From the NCBI GenBank assembly GCA_031273145.1, contig JAISSL010000066.1, positions 1 to 12,353 on the forward strand: a stretch of DNA of 12,353 nucleotides, written 5' to 3'. The notes under the pieces are model-generated. The model had not been told where the DNA came from. It saw only the letters and a program-made list of their open reading frames with translations, and ran no database searches. This document shows, one piece after another, positions 1 to 7,144 of the stretch. The number at the start of each line of letters is the position of its first letter. The first letter of the stretch is position 1. The DNA is from Zoogloeaceae bacterium. GTDB taxonomy: Bacteria > Pseudomonadota > Gammaproteobacteria > Burkholderiales > Rhodocyclaceae. The position numbers and the translations under genes were made by a program.

Positions 1-6
1 GAAAAA

Positions 7-303
7 ATGACAGAAGAAAAGCGTTTGCCGGGGACACGCAATAAATCTCTTATTGTCCGCAATTGCGACATTCCGCACCTGCATGTAGACTGGGCGCAGA
101 CGGAACATTTGCGGATAGAAAATTGCAAATTTGACACCCTGCTTATTCGCAACGGACGCATTGGCAAGCTGGAAATTATTGACTGTTCATTGAAAAAACT
201 GGACGTTTCCAATACCCAGGTTCAGGAACAGGACGTGCGCGTCCCGAAAGGTTGCGACACCCTCGCCACGGGCAGTAACATAAAATGGTCGCCCGCTGAA
301 TAA
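7..303 (+). CDS. Small beta-helix (pentapeptide-like) repeat protein, possibly a C-terminal fragment
   Basis: Function not recognised. The 98-residue product has three 20-residue repeats at residues 14-33, 34-53 and 54-73. Each follows x-L-x-(I/V)-x-(N/D)-C-x-(I/F/L)-x-x-L-x-(V/I), with cysteines at exactly C20, C40 and C60. Twenty residues is one coil of a pentapeptide-type quadrilateral beta-helix. Read in fives, the centre of almost every pentapeptide is I, V, L or F, which fits that fold, although the first position is often Leu rather than the usual Ala. No signal peptide or membrane segment is seen. ATG at 7 is the first start in the window, but the frame is open back to base 1, so the true start may lie upstream. 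The reading frame is confident; the fold is inference. Confidence 0.6.
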   Translation: MTEEKRLPGTRNKSLIVRNCDIPHLHVDWAQTEHLRIENCKFDTLLIRNGRIGKLEIIDCSLKKLDVSNTQVQEQDVRVPKGCDTLATGSNIKWSPAE

Positions 304-329
304 TCCCTTGCCGCCCGTGTCATGCTACC

Positions 330-451
330 CCGTCATTCCCGCGTAGGCGGGAATCCAGCAAGAACATAGGGTTTTCGCAGGAAGGGAATGATATACCACT
401 ATTCTATGTCACCGTAAAAATACTGGATTCCCGCCTACGCGGGAATGACGG
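330..451. repeat. Inverted pair of dRS3-like palindromes (NIME-like element)
   Basis: Bases 330-358 and 423-451 are perfect 29-bp inverted repeats of each other. Each contains the 20-mer ATTCCCGCGTAGGCGGGAAT or its complement, matching the neisserial dRS3 pattern ATTCCC-N8-GGGAAT. The 64-bp core includes a second short complementary pair, ACATAG (364-369) and CTATGT (404-409), so the unit could fold into a long hairpin. Paired dRS3 repeats around a unique core are the architecture of neisserial intergenic mosaic elements. Similar palindromes also occur widely in other Proteobacteria, so the match gives a type, not a lineage. Confidence 0.85.
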
Positions 452-500
452 AGTGGTTACGGTTTTCATCATTTTCTGATTGCAACAAGGGTTTGACACT
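423..500 (-). repeat. 78-bp dispersed repeat, copy 1
   Basis: The reverse complement of 423-500 aligns without gaps to 2063-2140 at 65 of 78 positions by hand count. One end is the 28-bp dRS3-like palindrome; the other is the conserved AGTGTCAAACCC. The 13 differences fall mostly at positions that would change amino acids in the only shared open frame, so this is not a conserved coding segment. This copy is on the minus strand upstream of rarA; the partner is on the plus strand downstream. Confidence 0.8.
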
Positions 501-546
501 CCCTCACCAGAGCAGACTTGATTCGAGTGTATACTTCGACGCTTGC

Positions 547-649
547 TTACCCTCTCCCCCAACCCCTCTCCCGCAAGCGGGCGAGGGGAGATTTTGAGAC
601 CCTCTCCCACTTGTGGGAGAGGGTGCCCCGAAGGGGCGGGAGAGGGTAA
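547..649. repeat. GC-rich hairpin element with 12-bp terminal inverted repeats
   Basis: TTACCCTCTCCC at 547-558 is matched by its exact complement at 638-649. Between them lie a hairpin at 563-588 (one mismatch), a perfect 12-bp-stem hairpin with a TT loop at 599-624, and a short GCCCC-GAA-GGGGC stem at 625-637. CCCTCTCCC/GGGAGAGGG palindromic elements are common between genes in Proteobacteria and often cause false gene calls. No clear target-site duplication is visible. The right end stops 41 bp before the rarA start, so the element could affect the rarA leader transcript. Confidence 0.75.
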
Positions 650-690
650 ATCAATATGCAAATTGCCCTAGGGTAAAAACTGACCTAACC

Positions 691-2046
691 ATGACCGACG
701 ACCTGTTTGCCCCGGAAGACCTGCCGCTGCCGGATCATCCCGTATCCGGCTTTTCACCGCTGGCGGAACGGCTGCGTCCCAAAACCCTGGATGAAGTGGT
801 GGGGCAGGAACATCTGCTTGGGGCAGGCCGCCCGCTTAAGCTGGCATTTCAAGCGCGGCAGCCGCATTCCATGATTTTCTGGGGGCCGCCGGGAGTCGGC
901 AAAACCACTCTGGCGCGGCTGATGGCCGATGGTTTCGAGTGCGAGTTCATCGCCCTTTCCGCCGTATTTGCCGGCGTAAAAGACATCCGGGAAGCCATGC
1001 GGCGAGCGGAAGAAAATCAGCGCCGGATGCGCCGTACCCTGCTCTTTGTGGATGAGGTGCATCGCTTCAACAAGGCGCAGCAGGATGCCTTTTTGCCCTA
1101 CGTGGAATCTGGCCTGATTACCTTTATCGGCGCAACGACGGAAAATCCGTCCTTTGAAGTCAATTCCGCCCTGCTTTCCCGCGCAACGGTTTATGTCCTG
1201 AAGCCGTTGGAAGAAGCGGATTTGGCCTTGCTGTTCGACCGGGCGGTTGATACGGCGCTCTTTGGCCTCAGTTTTGCGCCGGAAGCCAAAAATCACCTGC
1301 TTGCCCTGGCGGATGGAGATGCCCGCAAACTCCTGAACATGCTGGAACAACTCGCCGTCGCCGCCGAAAGCACGGGCAGGACGGAGATGGACGTAGCCTT
1401 TGTCACGGAAGCGTTGGTGCAGAGTTTGCGCCGCTTCGACAAGGGGGGCGATGCCTTTTACGACCAGATTTCCGCCCTGCACAAATCGGTGCGCGGCTCG
1501 AATCCCGATGCGTCCCTTTACTGGTTCTGCCGGATGCTGGATGGCGGCGCCGATCCGCGCTATCTCGCCCGTCGCATCATTCGCATGGCCTGGGAAGACA
1601 TAGGGTTAGCCGATCCGCGCGCCGCCCAGGTTGCGCTGGCCGCCGCCGAAACCTATGAGCGGCTGGGTTCGCCGGAAGGCGAACTGGCCCTGGCGGAAGC
1701 GGTCATCTATATGGCGGTAGCCGCCAAGAGCAACGCGGGTTATCTGGCATTCGGGCAGGCCAAGTCCTTCGTGAAAGAAGACCAATCGCAGGAAGTCCCG
1801 GTACATCTTCGCAATGCGCCCACCAAGCTGATGAAGGAACTCGGCTACGGCCATGCCTACCGCTACGCCCACGACGAGCCGGATGCCTACGCGGCGGGAG
1901 AAACCTATCTGCCGGAAGGCATGGCGGAACCCGGCTGGTATCGGCCAACGCCCAGAGGCATGGAAGCCAAAATCCGCGAAAAGCTGGATTATTTGCGAGC
2001 ACTGGACGCAAAGGCAGCAAAAAAACCAGGGAAAAACGAAGCGTAA
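691..2046 (+). CDS. rarA: Replication-associated recombination protein A (AAA+ ATPase RarA/MgsA)
   Basis: Cytosolic AAA+ ATPase of the RarA/MgsA/WRNIP1 family, related to clamp loaders and RuvB, which acts at stalled replication forks. The 451-residue product has Walker A GPPGVGKT (65-72), Walker B LLFVDEVH (117-124), sensor-1 GATTEN (147-152), an LLSRA arginine-finger region (161-165) and the family C-terminal tetramerisation region, including [19 protein letters not shown]. Length is normal for the family. The ATG at 691 is preferred over an in-frame ATG at 613: the extra 26 residues come from a repeat element, and family homology starts soon after 691. The ribosome-binding site is weak. 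In many Proteobacteria the gene lies between lolA and serS; neither is here, and the gene is instead bounded by inverted repeats. Identification is very secure. Confidence 0.96.
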   Translation: MTDDLFAPEDLPLPDHPVSGFSPLAERLRPKTLDEVVGQEHLLGAGRPLKLAFQARQPHSMIFWGPPGVGKTTLARLMADGFECEFIALSAVFAGVKDIREAMRRAEENQRRMRRTLLFVDEVHRFNKAQQDAFLPYVESGLITFIGATTENPSFEVNSALLSRATVYVLKPLEEADLALLFDRAVDTALFGLSFAPEAKNHLLALADGDARKLLNMLEQLAVAAESTGRTEMDVAFVTEALVQSLRRFDKGGDAFYDQISALHKSVRGSNPDASLYWFCRMLDGGADPRYLARRIIRMAWEDIGLADPRAAQVALAAAETYERLGSPEGELALAEAVIYMAVAAKSNAGYLAFGQAKSFVKEDQSQEVPVHLRNAPTKLMKELGYGHAYRYAHDEPDAYAAGETYLPEGMAEPGWYRPTPRGMEAKIREKLDYLRALDAKAAKKPGKNEA

Positions 2047-2062
2047 CGCCCGGGTTGCGGGC

Positions 2063-2140
2063 AGTGTCAAACCCTGATTGCCATCAAAAAATGATGAAAG
2101 CAGTACCCATCCCGTCATTCCTGCGTAGGCAAGAATTCAG
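2063..2140 (+). repeat. 78-bp dispersed repeat, copy 2 (decayed)
   Basis: Ungapped match to the reverse complement of 423-500 at 65 of 78 bases. Its palindromic end (2113-2140) is decayed: ATTCCTGC against GCAAGAAT leaves one mismatch in the stem. A further half-palindrome, TCATTCCCGCC, lies at 2162-2172. The repeat supplies the stop codon and the last codons of the antitoxin gene on the other strand. Confidence 0.8.
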
Positions 2141-2404
2141 TGCTTTTGCGTTTCCCCCTTTGTCATTCCCGCCCATGAACTGCCGCGCAACTTCCTCGTT
2201 GTGGGTATCAATGGTATCCGGCATCTTGAATTTACCTCTGGCGACACCAATGCGCTGCCCGACCTGCGCTGTATCCATCGGAACCAGTCTGGCTACCGGA
2301 TGGCCATTGCGGGCAATGACAATTTCACGCTCCCGCCCCTGTTCGATGGCCTCCACCAAACGAGACAACGAAGATTTGGCCTGAAACATATTGACAGCTT
2401 GCAT
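2084..2404 (-). CDS. Orphan Phd/YefM-family antitoxin with repeat-derived C-terminus
   Basis: Antitoxins of this family bind their operator DNA through an N-terminal fold and neutralise a cognate toxin through the C-terminus. The product (106 residues from the ATG at 2404) begins MQAVNMFQAKSSLSRLVEAI, followed by GREREIVIARNGHPVARLVP, the Phd/YefM core. The RIGVARGKFKMPD and HNEEVARQFMG segments resemble the toxin-binding tail of antitoxins paired with VapC-type PIN toxins. After FMGG the protein runs about 25 residues into repeat DNA (LNSCLRRNDGMG is a translated palindrome) and uses a stop inside the repeat. GAGGAG at 2411-2416 suits the ATG at 2404 better than the adjacent one at 2407. No toxin follows: only 37 bp separate the stop from the convergent rarA end. 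It may be a relic or a stand-alone regulator. Confidence 0.85.
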   Translation of the reverse strand: MQAVNMFQAKSSLSRLVEAIEQGREREIVIARNGHPVARLVPMDTAQVGQRIGVARGKFKMPDTIDTHNEEVARQFMGGNDKGGNAKALNSCLRRNDGMGTAFIIF

Positions 2405-2423
2405 CATATTCTCCTCAATGCCT

Positions 2424-2441
2424 TTAGCTTAGTCTGGCTAA
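2424..2441. promoter_or_regulatory. Possible antitoxin operator (inverted repeat)
   Basis: TTAGC at 2424-2428 and GCTAA at 2437-2441 form an 18-bp interrupted palindrome with an 8-nt centre. It lies just upstream of the antitoxin's ribosome-binding site. Phd/YefM antitoxins usually bind such palindromes to repress their own promoters. The arms are short, so this is a suggestion only. Confidence 0.3.
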
Positions 2442-2512
2442 CCACAAAAGGCAAGTTTCCTGTGTGTCCTGCGGATGGCGATTATCCCGCATGGCGTTGT
2501 CGGACAAAGGGC

Positions 2513-2518
2513 TATAAT
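2513..2518 (+). promoter_or_regulatory. Candidate -10 box for purL
   Basis: A perfect TATAAT lies 31 bp before the purL start, which would give a leader of about 25 nt. No good -35 is present at 16-18 bp (TTGTCG at 2497-2502 is too close), so any promoter here would be weak or activator-dependent. No PurR-type operator was recognised. Confidence 0.35.
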
Positions 2519-2549
2519 GCCGCTTTCCTGAATTTGGCAGGCGTTTTGT

Positions 2550-5500
2550 ATGTCCGGTTTTCTTTTTTTGCGCGGCGGGCGCGCGTTTTCCGAATTTCGT
2601 TTGCGTGCCTTGGCGGCGCGGCTTTTGGCGGTTTTTCCGTCGGATATTCTCCTGCGCGCGATTGAGGCGGATTTTTGGCATGTCGTGGGGTTGGATGCGC
2701 CTCTGTCGCCGGAAGGCCGCGCAAGGCTGGGGCTTTTGCTGGCAGAGCGCGAAGAAGAAAAAGACGGCACCAGCGAGCATTTTTCTGCGACGCACTGGCG
2801 GCATCGTCCTTCTCTCCAATCTGTAGGGGAAAACGACGATGCAAACGAAGTTTTTTTCGTAACCCCGCGTATGGGGACGATTTCGCCCTGGTCGGCGAAG
2901 GCGACGGACATTGCGCGCAATTGCGGCTTGGAGACGATACTGCGAATTGAGCGGGGAATTTTGTTTTGCCTATCCCTCTCCCGCAAACTTGCACAGGATG
3001 AGCGCTCGCTGGTGGCGGCGCGGCTGCATGACCGGATGACGGAATCCGTGTTTGTTGCGGTTGAGGAAGCGGTTGCGCTGTTTTCCCATTTTGCGCCGAA
3101 GCCGTTTTCCTCAATTGACTGTGCTGCCGGACGGGAGGCGCTGACCAAAGCCAACCTCGACCTGGGGCTGGCGCTCTCCGCAGACGAAATGGATTATCTC
3201 TTTCAGATTTTCACTCAGGCGGGGCGCAATCCGACGGATGTGGAACTCATCATGTTCGCGCAGGCCAATTCCGAGCATTGTCGCCACAAGATTTTCAACG
3301 CAGAATGGGTTATTGACGGCGAGCGGCAGGCAAAGACCCTGTTCGGCATGATTCGGGAGACGCACGCGGCGCATCCGCAGGGAACCATCGTCGCCTATGC
3401 GGACAATGCGGCGATTCTGGAAGGGGGAATGGCAGCCCGCTTTTATCCAGAGCCGGAAGGGGAAGGCCGCTATGTCTGGCGGGATGAACCCACGCACATG
3501 CTGGCCAAGGTGGAAACGCACAACCATCCGACTGCCATTTCGCCTTTTCCGGGCGCGGCGACCGGCTCGGGCGGGGAAATCCGCGACGAAGGGGCGACCG
3601 GGCGGGGCGCAAAACCCAAGGCGGGGCTGTGCGGCTTTACCGTGGCGCACCTTGCCTTGCCGGATGCGAGGCAACCTTGGGAGCGCGCGGCAGGCAGGCC
3701 ATCACGCATGGCTTCGGCACTGGAAATCATGCTGGAAGGGCCGATTGGCGCGGCGGCGTTCAATAATGAATTTGGTCGCCCGAATCTTGCCGGATATTTT
3801 CGCACCTTCGAGATGGAAGCGGGCGGCGTGGTCTATGGCTACGTAAAACCCATCATGATTGCGGGCGGCATTGGAAATATAGCGGCGACGCAATCGTTGA
3901 AGGCGGAAACGTTCCCGCCCGGCACAAAACTGGTGCAGTTGGGCGGACCGGGGATGTTGATCGGCTTGGGAGGCGGCGCGGCTTCTTCGATGAGCGCGGG
4001 CGCGAATGCGGAAGACCTGGATTTTGCTTCGGTTCAGCGCGGCAATCCTGAAATTCAGCGGCGGGCGCAGGAAGTGATTGACCGTTGCTGGCAGTTGGGA
4101 GAAAAAAATCCGCTCCTTTCCATTCACGACGTGGGCGCAGGCGGGTTATCCAACGCCTTTCCTGAGTTGGCGCATTCCGGCGGCGCGGGCGCGCGGTTTG
4201 AATTGCGCGACGTGCCGAACGAAGAACCGGGCATGAGTCCGGCTGAAATCTGGTCGAACGAGGCGCAGGAGCGGTATGTGCTGGCGGTATCTGCCGAGCG
4301 GATGGCGGATTTTGCGGCGCTTTGCGGGCGCGAACGCTGTCCTTTCGCTATCGTTGGGGAGACGGTCGAAGGCGGGCAACTGGTGGTAAGCGACCGGCAT
4401 TTTGGCAATAATCCGGTAGATATGTCTATGGAGGCGTTGCTTGGCAAACCGCCCCGGATGCGGCGGGAGGCGAAGCGCCTGCCCGCGCCGCGCGTCCCGT
4501 TTGACGTGGCGTCATTGGATATAAAGGAAGCGGCCTATCGCCTGTTGCGCTTTCCCGCCATTGCGGACAAGACCTTTCTGATTACGATTGGGGATCGTTC
4601 AGTGGGAGGCTTGACTGCCCGCGACCAGATGGTCGGCCCCTGGCAGGTTCCGGTAGCGGATGTGGCGGTGACGGCGACGGGTTATCAGGGATTTGCGGGA
4701 GAAGCCTTTGCGATGGGGGAACGCACCCCGCTGGCAATGCTGGACGCGCCCGCTTCCGGGCGGATGGCGGTTGCGGAAGCATTGACCAATCTGGTCATGG
4801 CGGATGTGGCTTCTCTCAATCGGGTCAAACTTTCCGCCAACTGGATGGCGGCGGCGGGTTATCCCGGCGAGGACGCGCGGCTGTTCGATACGGTCGCCGC
4901 CGTTTCCGAATTTTGCGTGGCGCTTGGCGTGGCGATTCCCGTCGGCAAGGATTCGCTTTCGATGCGGACGGTGTGGCAGGACGCGGGACGGGAAAAAGAG
5001 GTGGTCTCCCCGGTATCGCTCATTGTGACGGCCTTTGCGCCGGTTGCCGACGCGCGCCGGACATTGACGCCGCAATTGCGGCTTGACCAGGGGGAGACGG
5101 AATTGCTGCTGCTGCATCTGGAAGGGGAACGACTGGGCGCTTCAGCCTTGACGCAGGTCTTTAACGAGCTGGGCGGAGCGCCGCCGGATGTGGATGATCC
5201 AGCGCGTCTTGCGGGACTCTTTGCCGCAACCCGAAAACTGGCGGGAGAAGATTTACTGCTGGCCTGCCATGACCGTTCGGATGGCGGGCTATTCGTCGCG
5301 GCGGCGGAAATGGCCTTTGCGGCGCATTGCGGGGTGACGCTGGATATGGATGGCCTTTGCGTCGACGCCATGACGCTGGATGTCGACGGCGCGGAAAAAC
5401 GCCCCGACCTGCTGGAAGGCCGCGCCCACGAAAAACTGGTACGCGCCCTGTTCAATGAGGAAATTGGTATTCTCATCCAGATTCGCCGCGCAGAGCGGGA

Positions 5501-6551
5501 ACGGGTGACGGAGACCTTGCGGCAATTCGGCGTGGCGTATGCGTTTGTGGGACATCCCAATGCGGACGACGAAATTCGCGTGGTACGAAACGCCAGACGT
5601 ATCTTGCGGGAATCCCGCGTCGACCTGCATCGCGCCTGGTCGGAACTCTCATTTCGGATGCAGGCTATGCGCGATAACCCGGAATGCGCGGCTGAGGCAT
5701 ACGATTTACTCTTGGAGAATGAAACAGCCGCCATTCAGCCGAAGCTGACTTTTACGCTGGATGACGCGCCTTTTATCGGCAAGGGCGCAAGGCCGCAAAT
5801 AGCCATCCTGCGCGAACAGGGCGTAAATAGCCAGTATGAGATGGCTGCCGCCTTTGATGCCGCCGGTTTTGCGGCGGTGGACGTGCATATGAGCGATCTC
5901 ATTGCGGGGCGAAAAAGTCTTGCGCCTTTCGCGGGACTGGCGGCGTGTGGCGGTTTTTCCTATGGCGACGTGCTGGGCGCGGGGCAGGGTTGGGCGCGAA
6001 CGATTCTGATGAACGGGCGTTGCCGGGATGAATTTTCCGCGTTTTTTGCCCGCCCGAATAGCTTTGCGTTGGGCGTGTGCAACGGCTGCCAGATGATGAG
6101 CGCGTTGAAGGAACTGATACCCGGCGCATCCGCCTGGCCTCTTTTTCGGAAGAACCGTTCCGAGCAGTTTGAGGCAAGGCTCTCGCAGGTAGAGGTGTTG
6201 CCTTCGCCTTCCCTGTTTTTGCAGGAGATGGCGGGTTCCGTGCTGCCGATTGTGGTCTCGCACGGGGAAGGCCGCGCCGAGTTTGCGAATGCGGCAGATG
6301 AATCCGCTGTTCTGGCGGCGCTCCGATACGTGGATGGCGCGGGGCAGGTGGCGTTAAAATATCCGCAGAATCCGAATGGTTCGCCCAAGGGTCTTACGGC
6401 CTTTACGACCGGGGACGGAAGGTTTACCATTATGATGCCGCATCCCGAACGGGTTTGCCGCAGCATTCAGCTTTCCTGGCATCCGTCAGAGTGGCGCGAA
6501 TGCAGTCCGTGGCGCAAACTTTTTCAAAATGCGCGTAAATGGCTAGCTTGA
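2550..6551 (+). CDS. purL: Phosphoribosylformylglycinamidine synthase (FGAM synthase), large single-chain form
   Basis: Catalyses the fourth step of de novo purine synthesis, FGAR + glutamine + ATP to FGAM + glutamate, in the cytosol. The 1333-residue protein has the large-type order: PurS-like N-terminus ([11 protein letters not shown], then [19 protein letters not shown] from about 104), linker, FGAM-synthase core ([18 protein letters not shown] near 236; [20 protein letters not shown] near 321; [18 protein letters not shown] in the second half) and a class I glutaminase from about 1080. The catalytic Cys is C1177 in GVCNGCQMM, with H1298 and E1300 in PHPERV. It is slightly longer than E. 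coli PurL (1295), partly from a polar insert at about 66-99. The ATG at 2550 matches the family N-terminus, but the ribosome-binding site is poor. No frameshift or missing key residue was seen. Confidence 0.98.
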   Translation: MSGFLFLRGGRAFSEFRLRALAARLLAVFPSDILLRAIEADFWHVVGLDAPLSPEGRARLGLLLAEREEEKDGTSEHFSATHWRHRPSLQSVGENDDANEVFFVTPRMGTISPWSAKATDIARNCGLETILRIERGILFCLSLSRKLAQDERSLVAARLHDRMTESVFVAVEEAVALFSHFAPKPFSSIDCAAGREALTKANLDLGLALSADEMDYLFQIFTQAGRNPTDVELIMFAQANSEHCRHKIFNAEWVIDGERQAKTLFGMIRETHAAHPQGTIVAYADNAAILEGGMAARFYPEPEGEGRYVWRDEPTHMLAKVETHNHPTAISPFPGAATGSGGEIRDEGATGRGAKPKAGLCGFTVAHLALPDARQPWERAAGRPSRMASALEIMLEGPIGAAAFNNEFGRPNLAGYFRTFEMEAGGVVYGYVKPIMIAGGIGNIAATQSLKAETFPPGTKLVQLGGPGMLIGLGGGAASSMSAGANAEDLDFASVQRGNPEIQRRAQEVIDRCWQLGEKNPLLSIHDVGAGGLSNAFPELAHSGGAGARFELRDVPNEEPGMSPAEIWSNEAQERYVLAVSAERMADFAALCGRERCPFAIVGETVEGGQLVVSDRHFGNNPVDMSMEALLGKPPRMRREAKRLPAPRVPFDVASLDIKEAAYRLLRFPAIADKTFLITIGDRSVGGLTARDQMVGPWQVPVADVAVTATGYQGFAGEAFAMGERTPLAMLDAPASGRMAVAEALTNLVMADVASLNRVKLSANWMAAAGYPGEDARLFDTVAAVSEFCVALGVAIPVGKDSLSMRTVWQDAGREKEVVSPVSLIVTAFAPVADARRTLTPQLRLDQGETELLLLHLEGERLGASALTQVFNELGGAPPDVDDPARLAGLFAATRKLAGEDLLLACHDRSDGGLFVAAAEMAFAAHCGVTLDMDGLCVDAMTLDVDGAEKRPDLLEGRAHEKLVRALFNEEIGILIQIRRAERERVTETLRQFGVAYAFVGHPNADDEIRVVRNARRILRESRVDLHRAWSELSFRMQAMRDNPECAAEAYDLLLENETAAIQPKLTFTLDDAPFIGKGARPQIAILREQGVNSQYEMAAAFDAAGFAAVDVHMSDLIAGRKSLAPFAGLAACGGFSYGDVLGAGQGWARTILMNGRCRDEFSAFFARPNSFALGVCNGCQMMSALKELIPGASAWPLFRKNRSEQFEARLSQVEVLPSPSLFLQEMAGSVLPIVVSHGEGRAEFANAADESAVLAALRYVDGAGQVALKYPQNPNGSPKGLTAFTTGDGRFTIMMPHPERVCRSIQLSWHPSEWRECSPWRKLFQNARKWLA

Positions 6552-6559
6552 TTGGCGCA

Positions 6560-6593
6560 AATGCTGGATAATTTGCGATGAATGCTGGATAAT
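6560..6593 (+). repeat. Short tandem repeat upstream of hemerythrin
   Basis: AATGCTGGATAAT occurs at 6560-6572 and again at 6581-6593, a 21-bp period. Each copy includes GATAAT, a possible -10 sequence. The first copy overlaps a CGCAAAT/ATTTGCG inverted repeat (6556-6562 with 6571-6577) that has no following T run. It lies in the 92-bp gap between purL and the hemerythrin gene and could be regulatory; no known binding motif was recognised. Confidence 0.5.
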
Positions 6594-6643
6594 GAGCAGT
6601 TGTCATGTACGGATAAACACTTCGTCCCCCAGAGGAGAAAACA

Positions 6644-7051
6644 ATGCCTTTTATGCCTTGGTCTGAGCAGTTTGTGTTGGGAATCGAGAGCATTGACAAG
6701 CAGCACCGTTGGCTGGTGAATGCGACCAACCAGCTCCATGAACAGATTGAATCCGCGCAGCCGGATGAAGCGGTTGTGCGGAAAATTCTGGAAGGTCTGG
6801 TCGAATATACGGTAAACCACTTCATTCAGGAGGAAGAGCTTTTCGTCCGGTTCGGTTACCCGGAAACGGAGCCGCATCAGGCGGAACATGACCGCTTTAC
6901 CAAGGAAGCCATCCATCTGCTTCTGAATTTTGAAAAGGGCGAAGCTGTGACGGAACGGGCGCTGGAATTCCTGAAAACCTGGCTTACCCACCACATCCTT
7001 GTGTCGGATAAGGCTTATGCGCCTTTCTTGAAGGAACATGGCATTCAATGA
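6644..7051 (+). CDS. Bacteriohemerythrin (single-domain oxygen-binding di-iron protein)
   Basis: Cytosolic four-helix hemerythrin that binds O2 at a non-haem di-iron centre; roles in such bacteria include oxygen storage or sensing. All expected ligands are visible in the 135-residue product: H21, the H59-x3-E63 pair (HFIQEEEL), the H78-x3-H82 pair and H117-x4-D122 (HHILVSDKAY). Length is typical of stand-alone bacteriohemerythrins, and no sensor or output domain is attached. AGGAGA at 6633-6638 fixes the start. The gene lies between purL and dps, 93 bp before dps, suggesting a shared oxygen/iron role with dps. Its last codons overlap a small direct repeat. Confidence 0.95.
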   Translation: MPFMPWSEQFVLGIESIDKQHRWLVNATNQLHEQIESAQPDEAVVRKILEGLVEYTVNHFIQEEELFVRFGYPETEPHQAEHDRFTKEAIHLLLNFEKGEAVTERALEFLKTWLTHHILVSDKAYAPFLKEHGIQ

Positions 7052-7072
7052 CGCAACATCCAATGACGCAAC
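7046..7072 (+). repeat. 12-bp direct repeat at the hemerythrin stop codon
   Basis: CAATGACGCAAC occurs at 7046-7057 and 7061-7072, overlapping the hemerythrin stop. The related ACGCAACATCCA at 7051-7062 recurs at 7149-7160 inside the dps start. The pattern suggests a small local duplication around the intergenic palindrome. Confidence 0.5.
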
Positions 7073-7091
7073 CCTTGGCGCGATTTTCCCT

Positions 7092-7119
7092 CGTCATTCC
7101 CGCGAAGGCGGGAATCCAG
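7092..7119 (+). repeat. dRS3-like palindromic repeat
   Basis: A 28-bp unit identical to the one at 331-358 except for one base in the palindrome centre (GCGAAGGC instead of GCGTAGGC). The core 7096-7115 fits ATTCCC-N8-GGGAAT. Unlike the copy at 423-500, it lacks the AGTGTCAAACCC extension, so it is a solo palindrome. Confidence 0.85.
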
Positions 7120-7126
7120 TTTTTTT
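7096..7126 (+). terminator. Possible repeat-derived terminator or attenuator
   Basis: ATTCCCGC pairs with GCGGGAAT (8-bp stem, GAAG loop), followed after CCAG by seven T residues (7120-7126). The 4-nt gap before the T run is not ideal. If active, it would limit read-through from hemerythrin into dps, and almost no room remains for a promoter before dps at 7145. Confidence 0.4.
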
Positions 7127-7144
7127 GAATAAGGAGACCATCTC

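Larger units (their letters stand above)
304..690. other. Repeat-filled intergenic region upstream of rarA
   Basis: This 387-bp gap has no credible gene. It holds an inverted pair of dRS3-like palindromes (330-451), a 78-bp dispersed repeat (423-500) and a GC-rich hairpin element with terminal inverted repeats (547-649). Open frames here translate repeats into familiar spurious peptides, such as PSFPRRRESS on the minus strand. No convincing promoter for rarA is seen: TTGACA at 493-498 and TATACT at 530-535 are too far apart to form one. Bases 650-690 are AT-richer and carry only a weak ribosome-binding candidate. Confidence 0.75.

Noticed and set aside
493..535. TTGACA (493-498) and TATACT (530-535) as a promoter
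   Set aside because: The spacing of 31 bp is far outside the 16-18 bp range.
330..649. Repeat-rich region as a CRISPR array
   Set aside because: Repeats are inverted palindromes of several kinds with no regular spacers and no cas genes.
404..661. 85-codon minus-strand open frame
   Set aside because: It consists entirely of repeat DNA; its peptide contains known spurious motifs (PSFPRRRESS, LAGEGLGER).
613..690. Upstream in-frame ATG that would lengthen RarA by 26 residues
   Set aside because: The extension is translated hairpin repeat and has no family similarity; the ATG at 691 fits RarA.
754..1482. Long antisense open frame inside rarA (also several inside purL, fimT and hisC)
   Set aside because: Shadow of a high-GC coding gene; no recognisable domain.
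2055..2384. 109-codon plus-strand open frame
   Set aside because: It begins in the 78-bp repeat and runs antisense to the antitoxin. The VSNP...QKMMK similarity to the minus-strand frame at 404-661 reflects shared repeat DNA with mostly non-silent differences, not a conserved peptide.
2201..2665. 154-codon plus-strand open frame between antitoxin and purL
   Set aside because: It overlaps both the antitoxin (antisense) and the purL start in another frame, with no domain and no ribosome-binding site.
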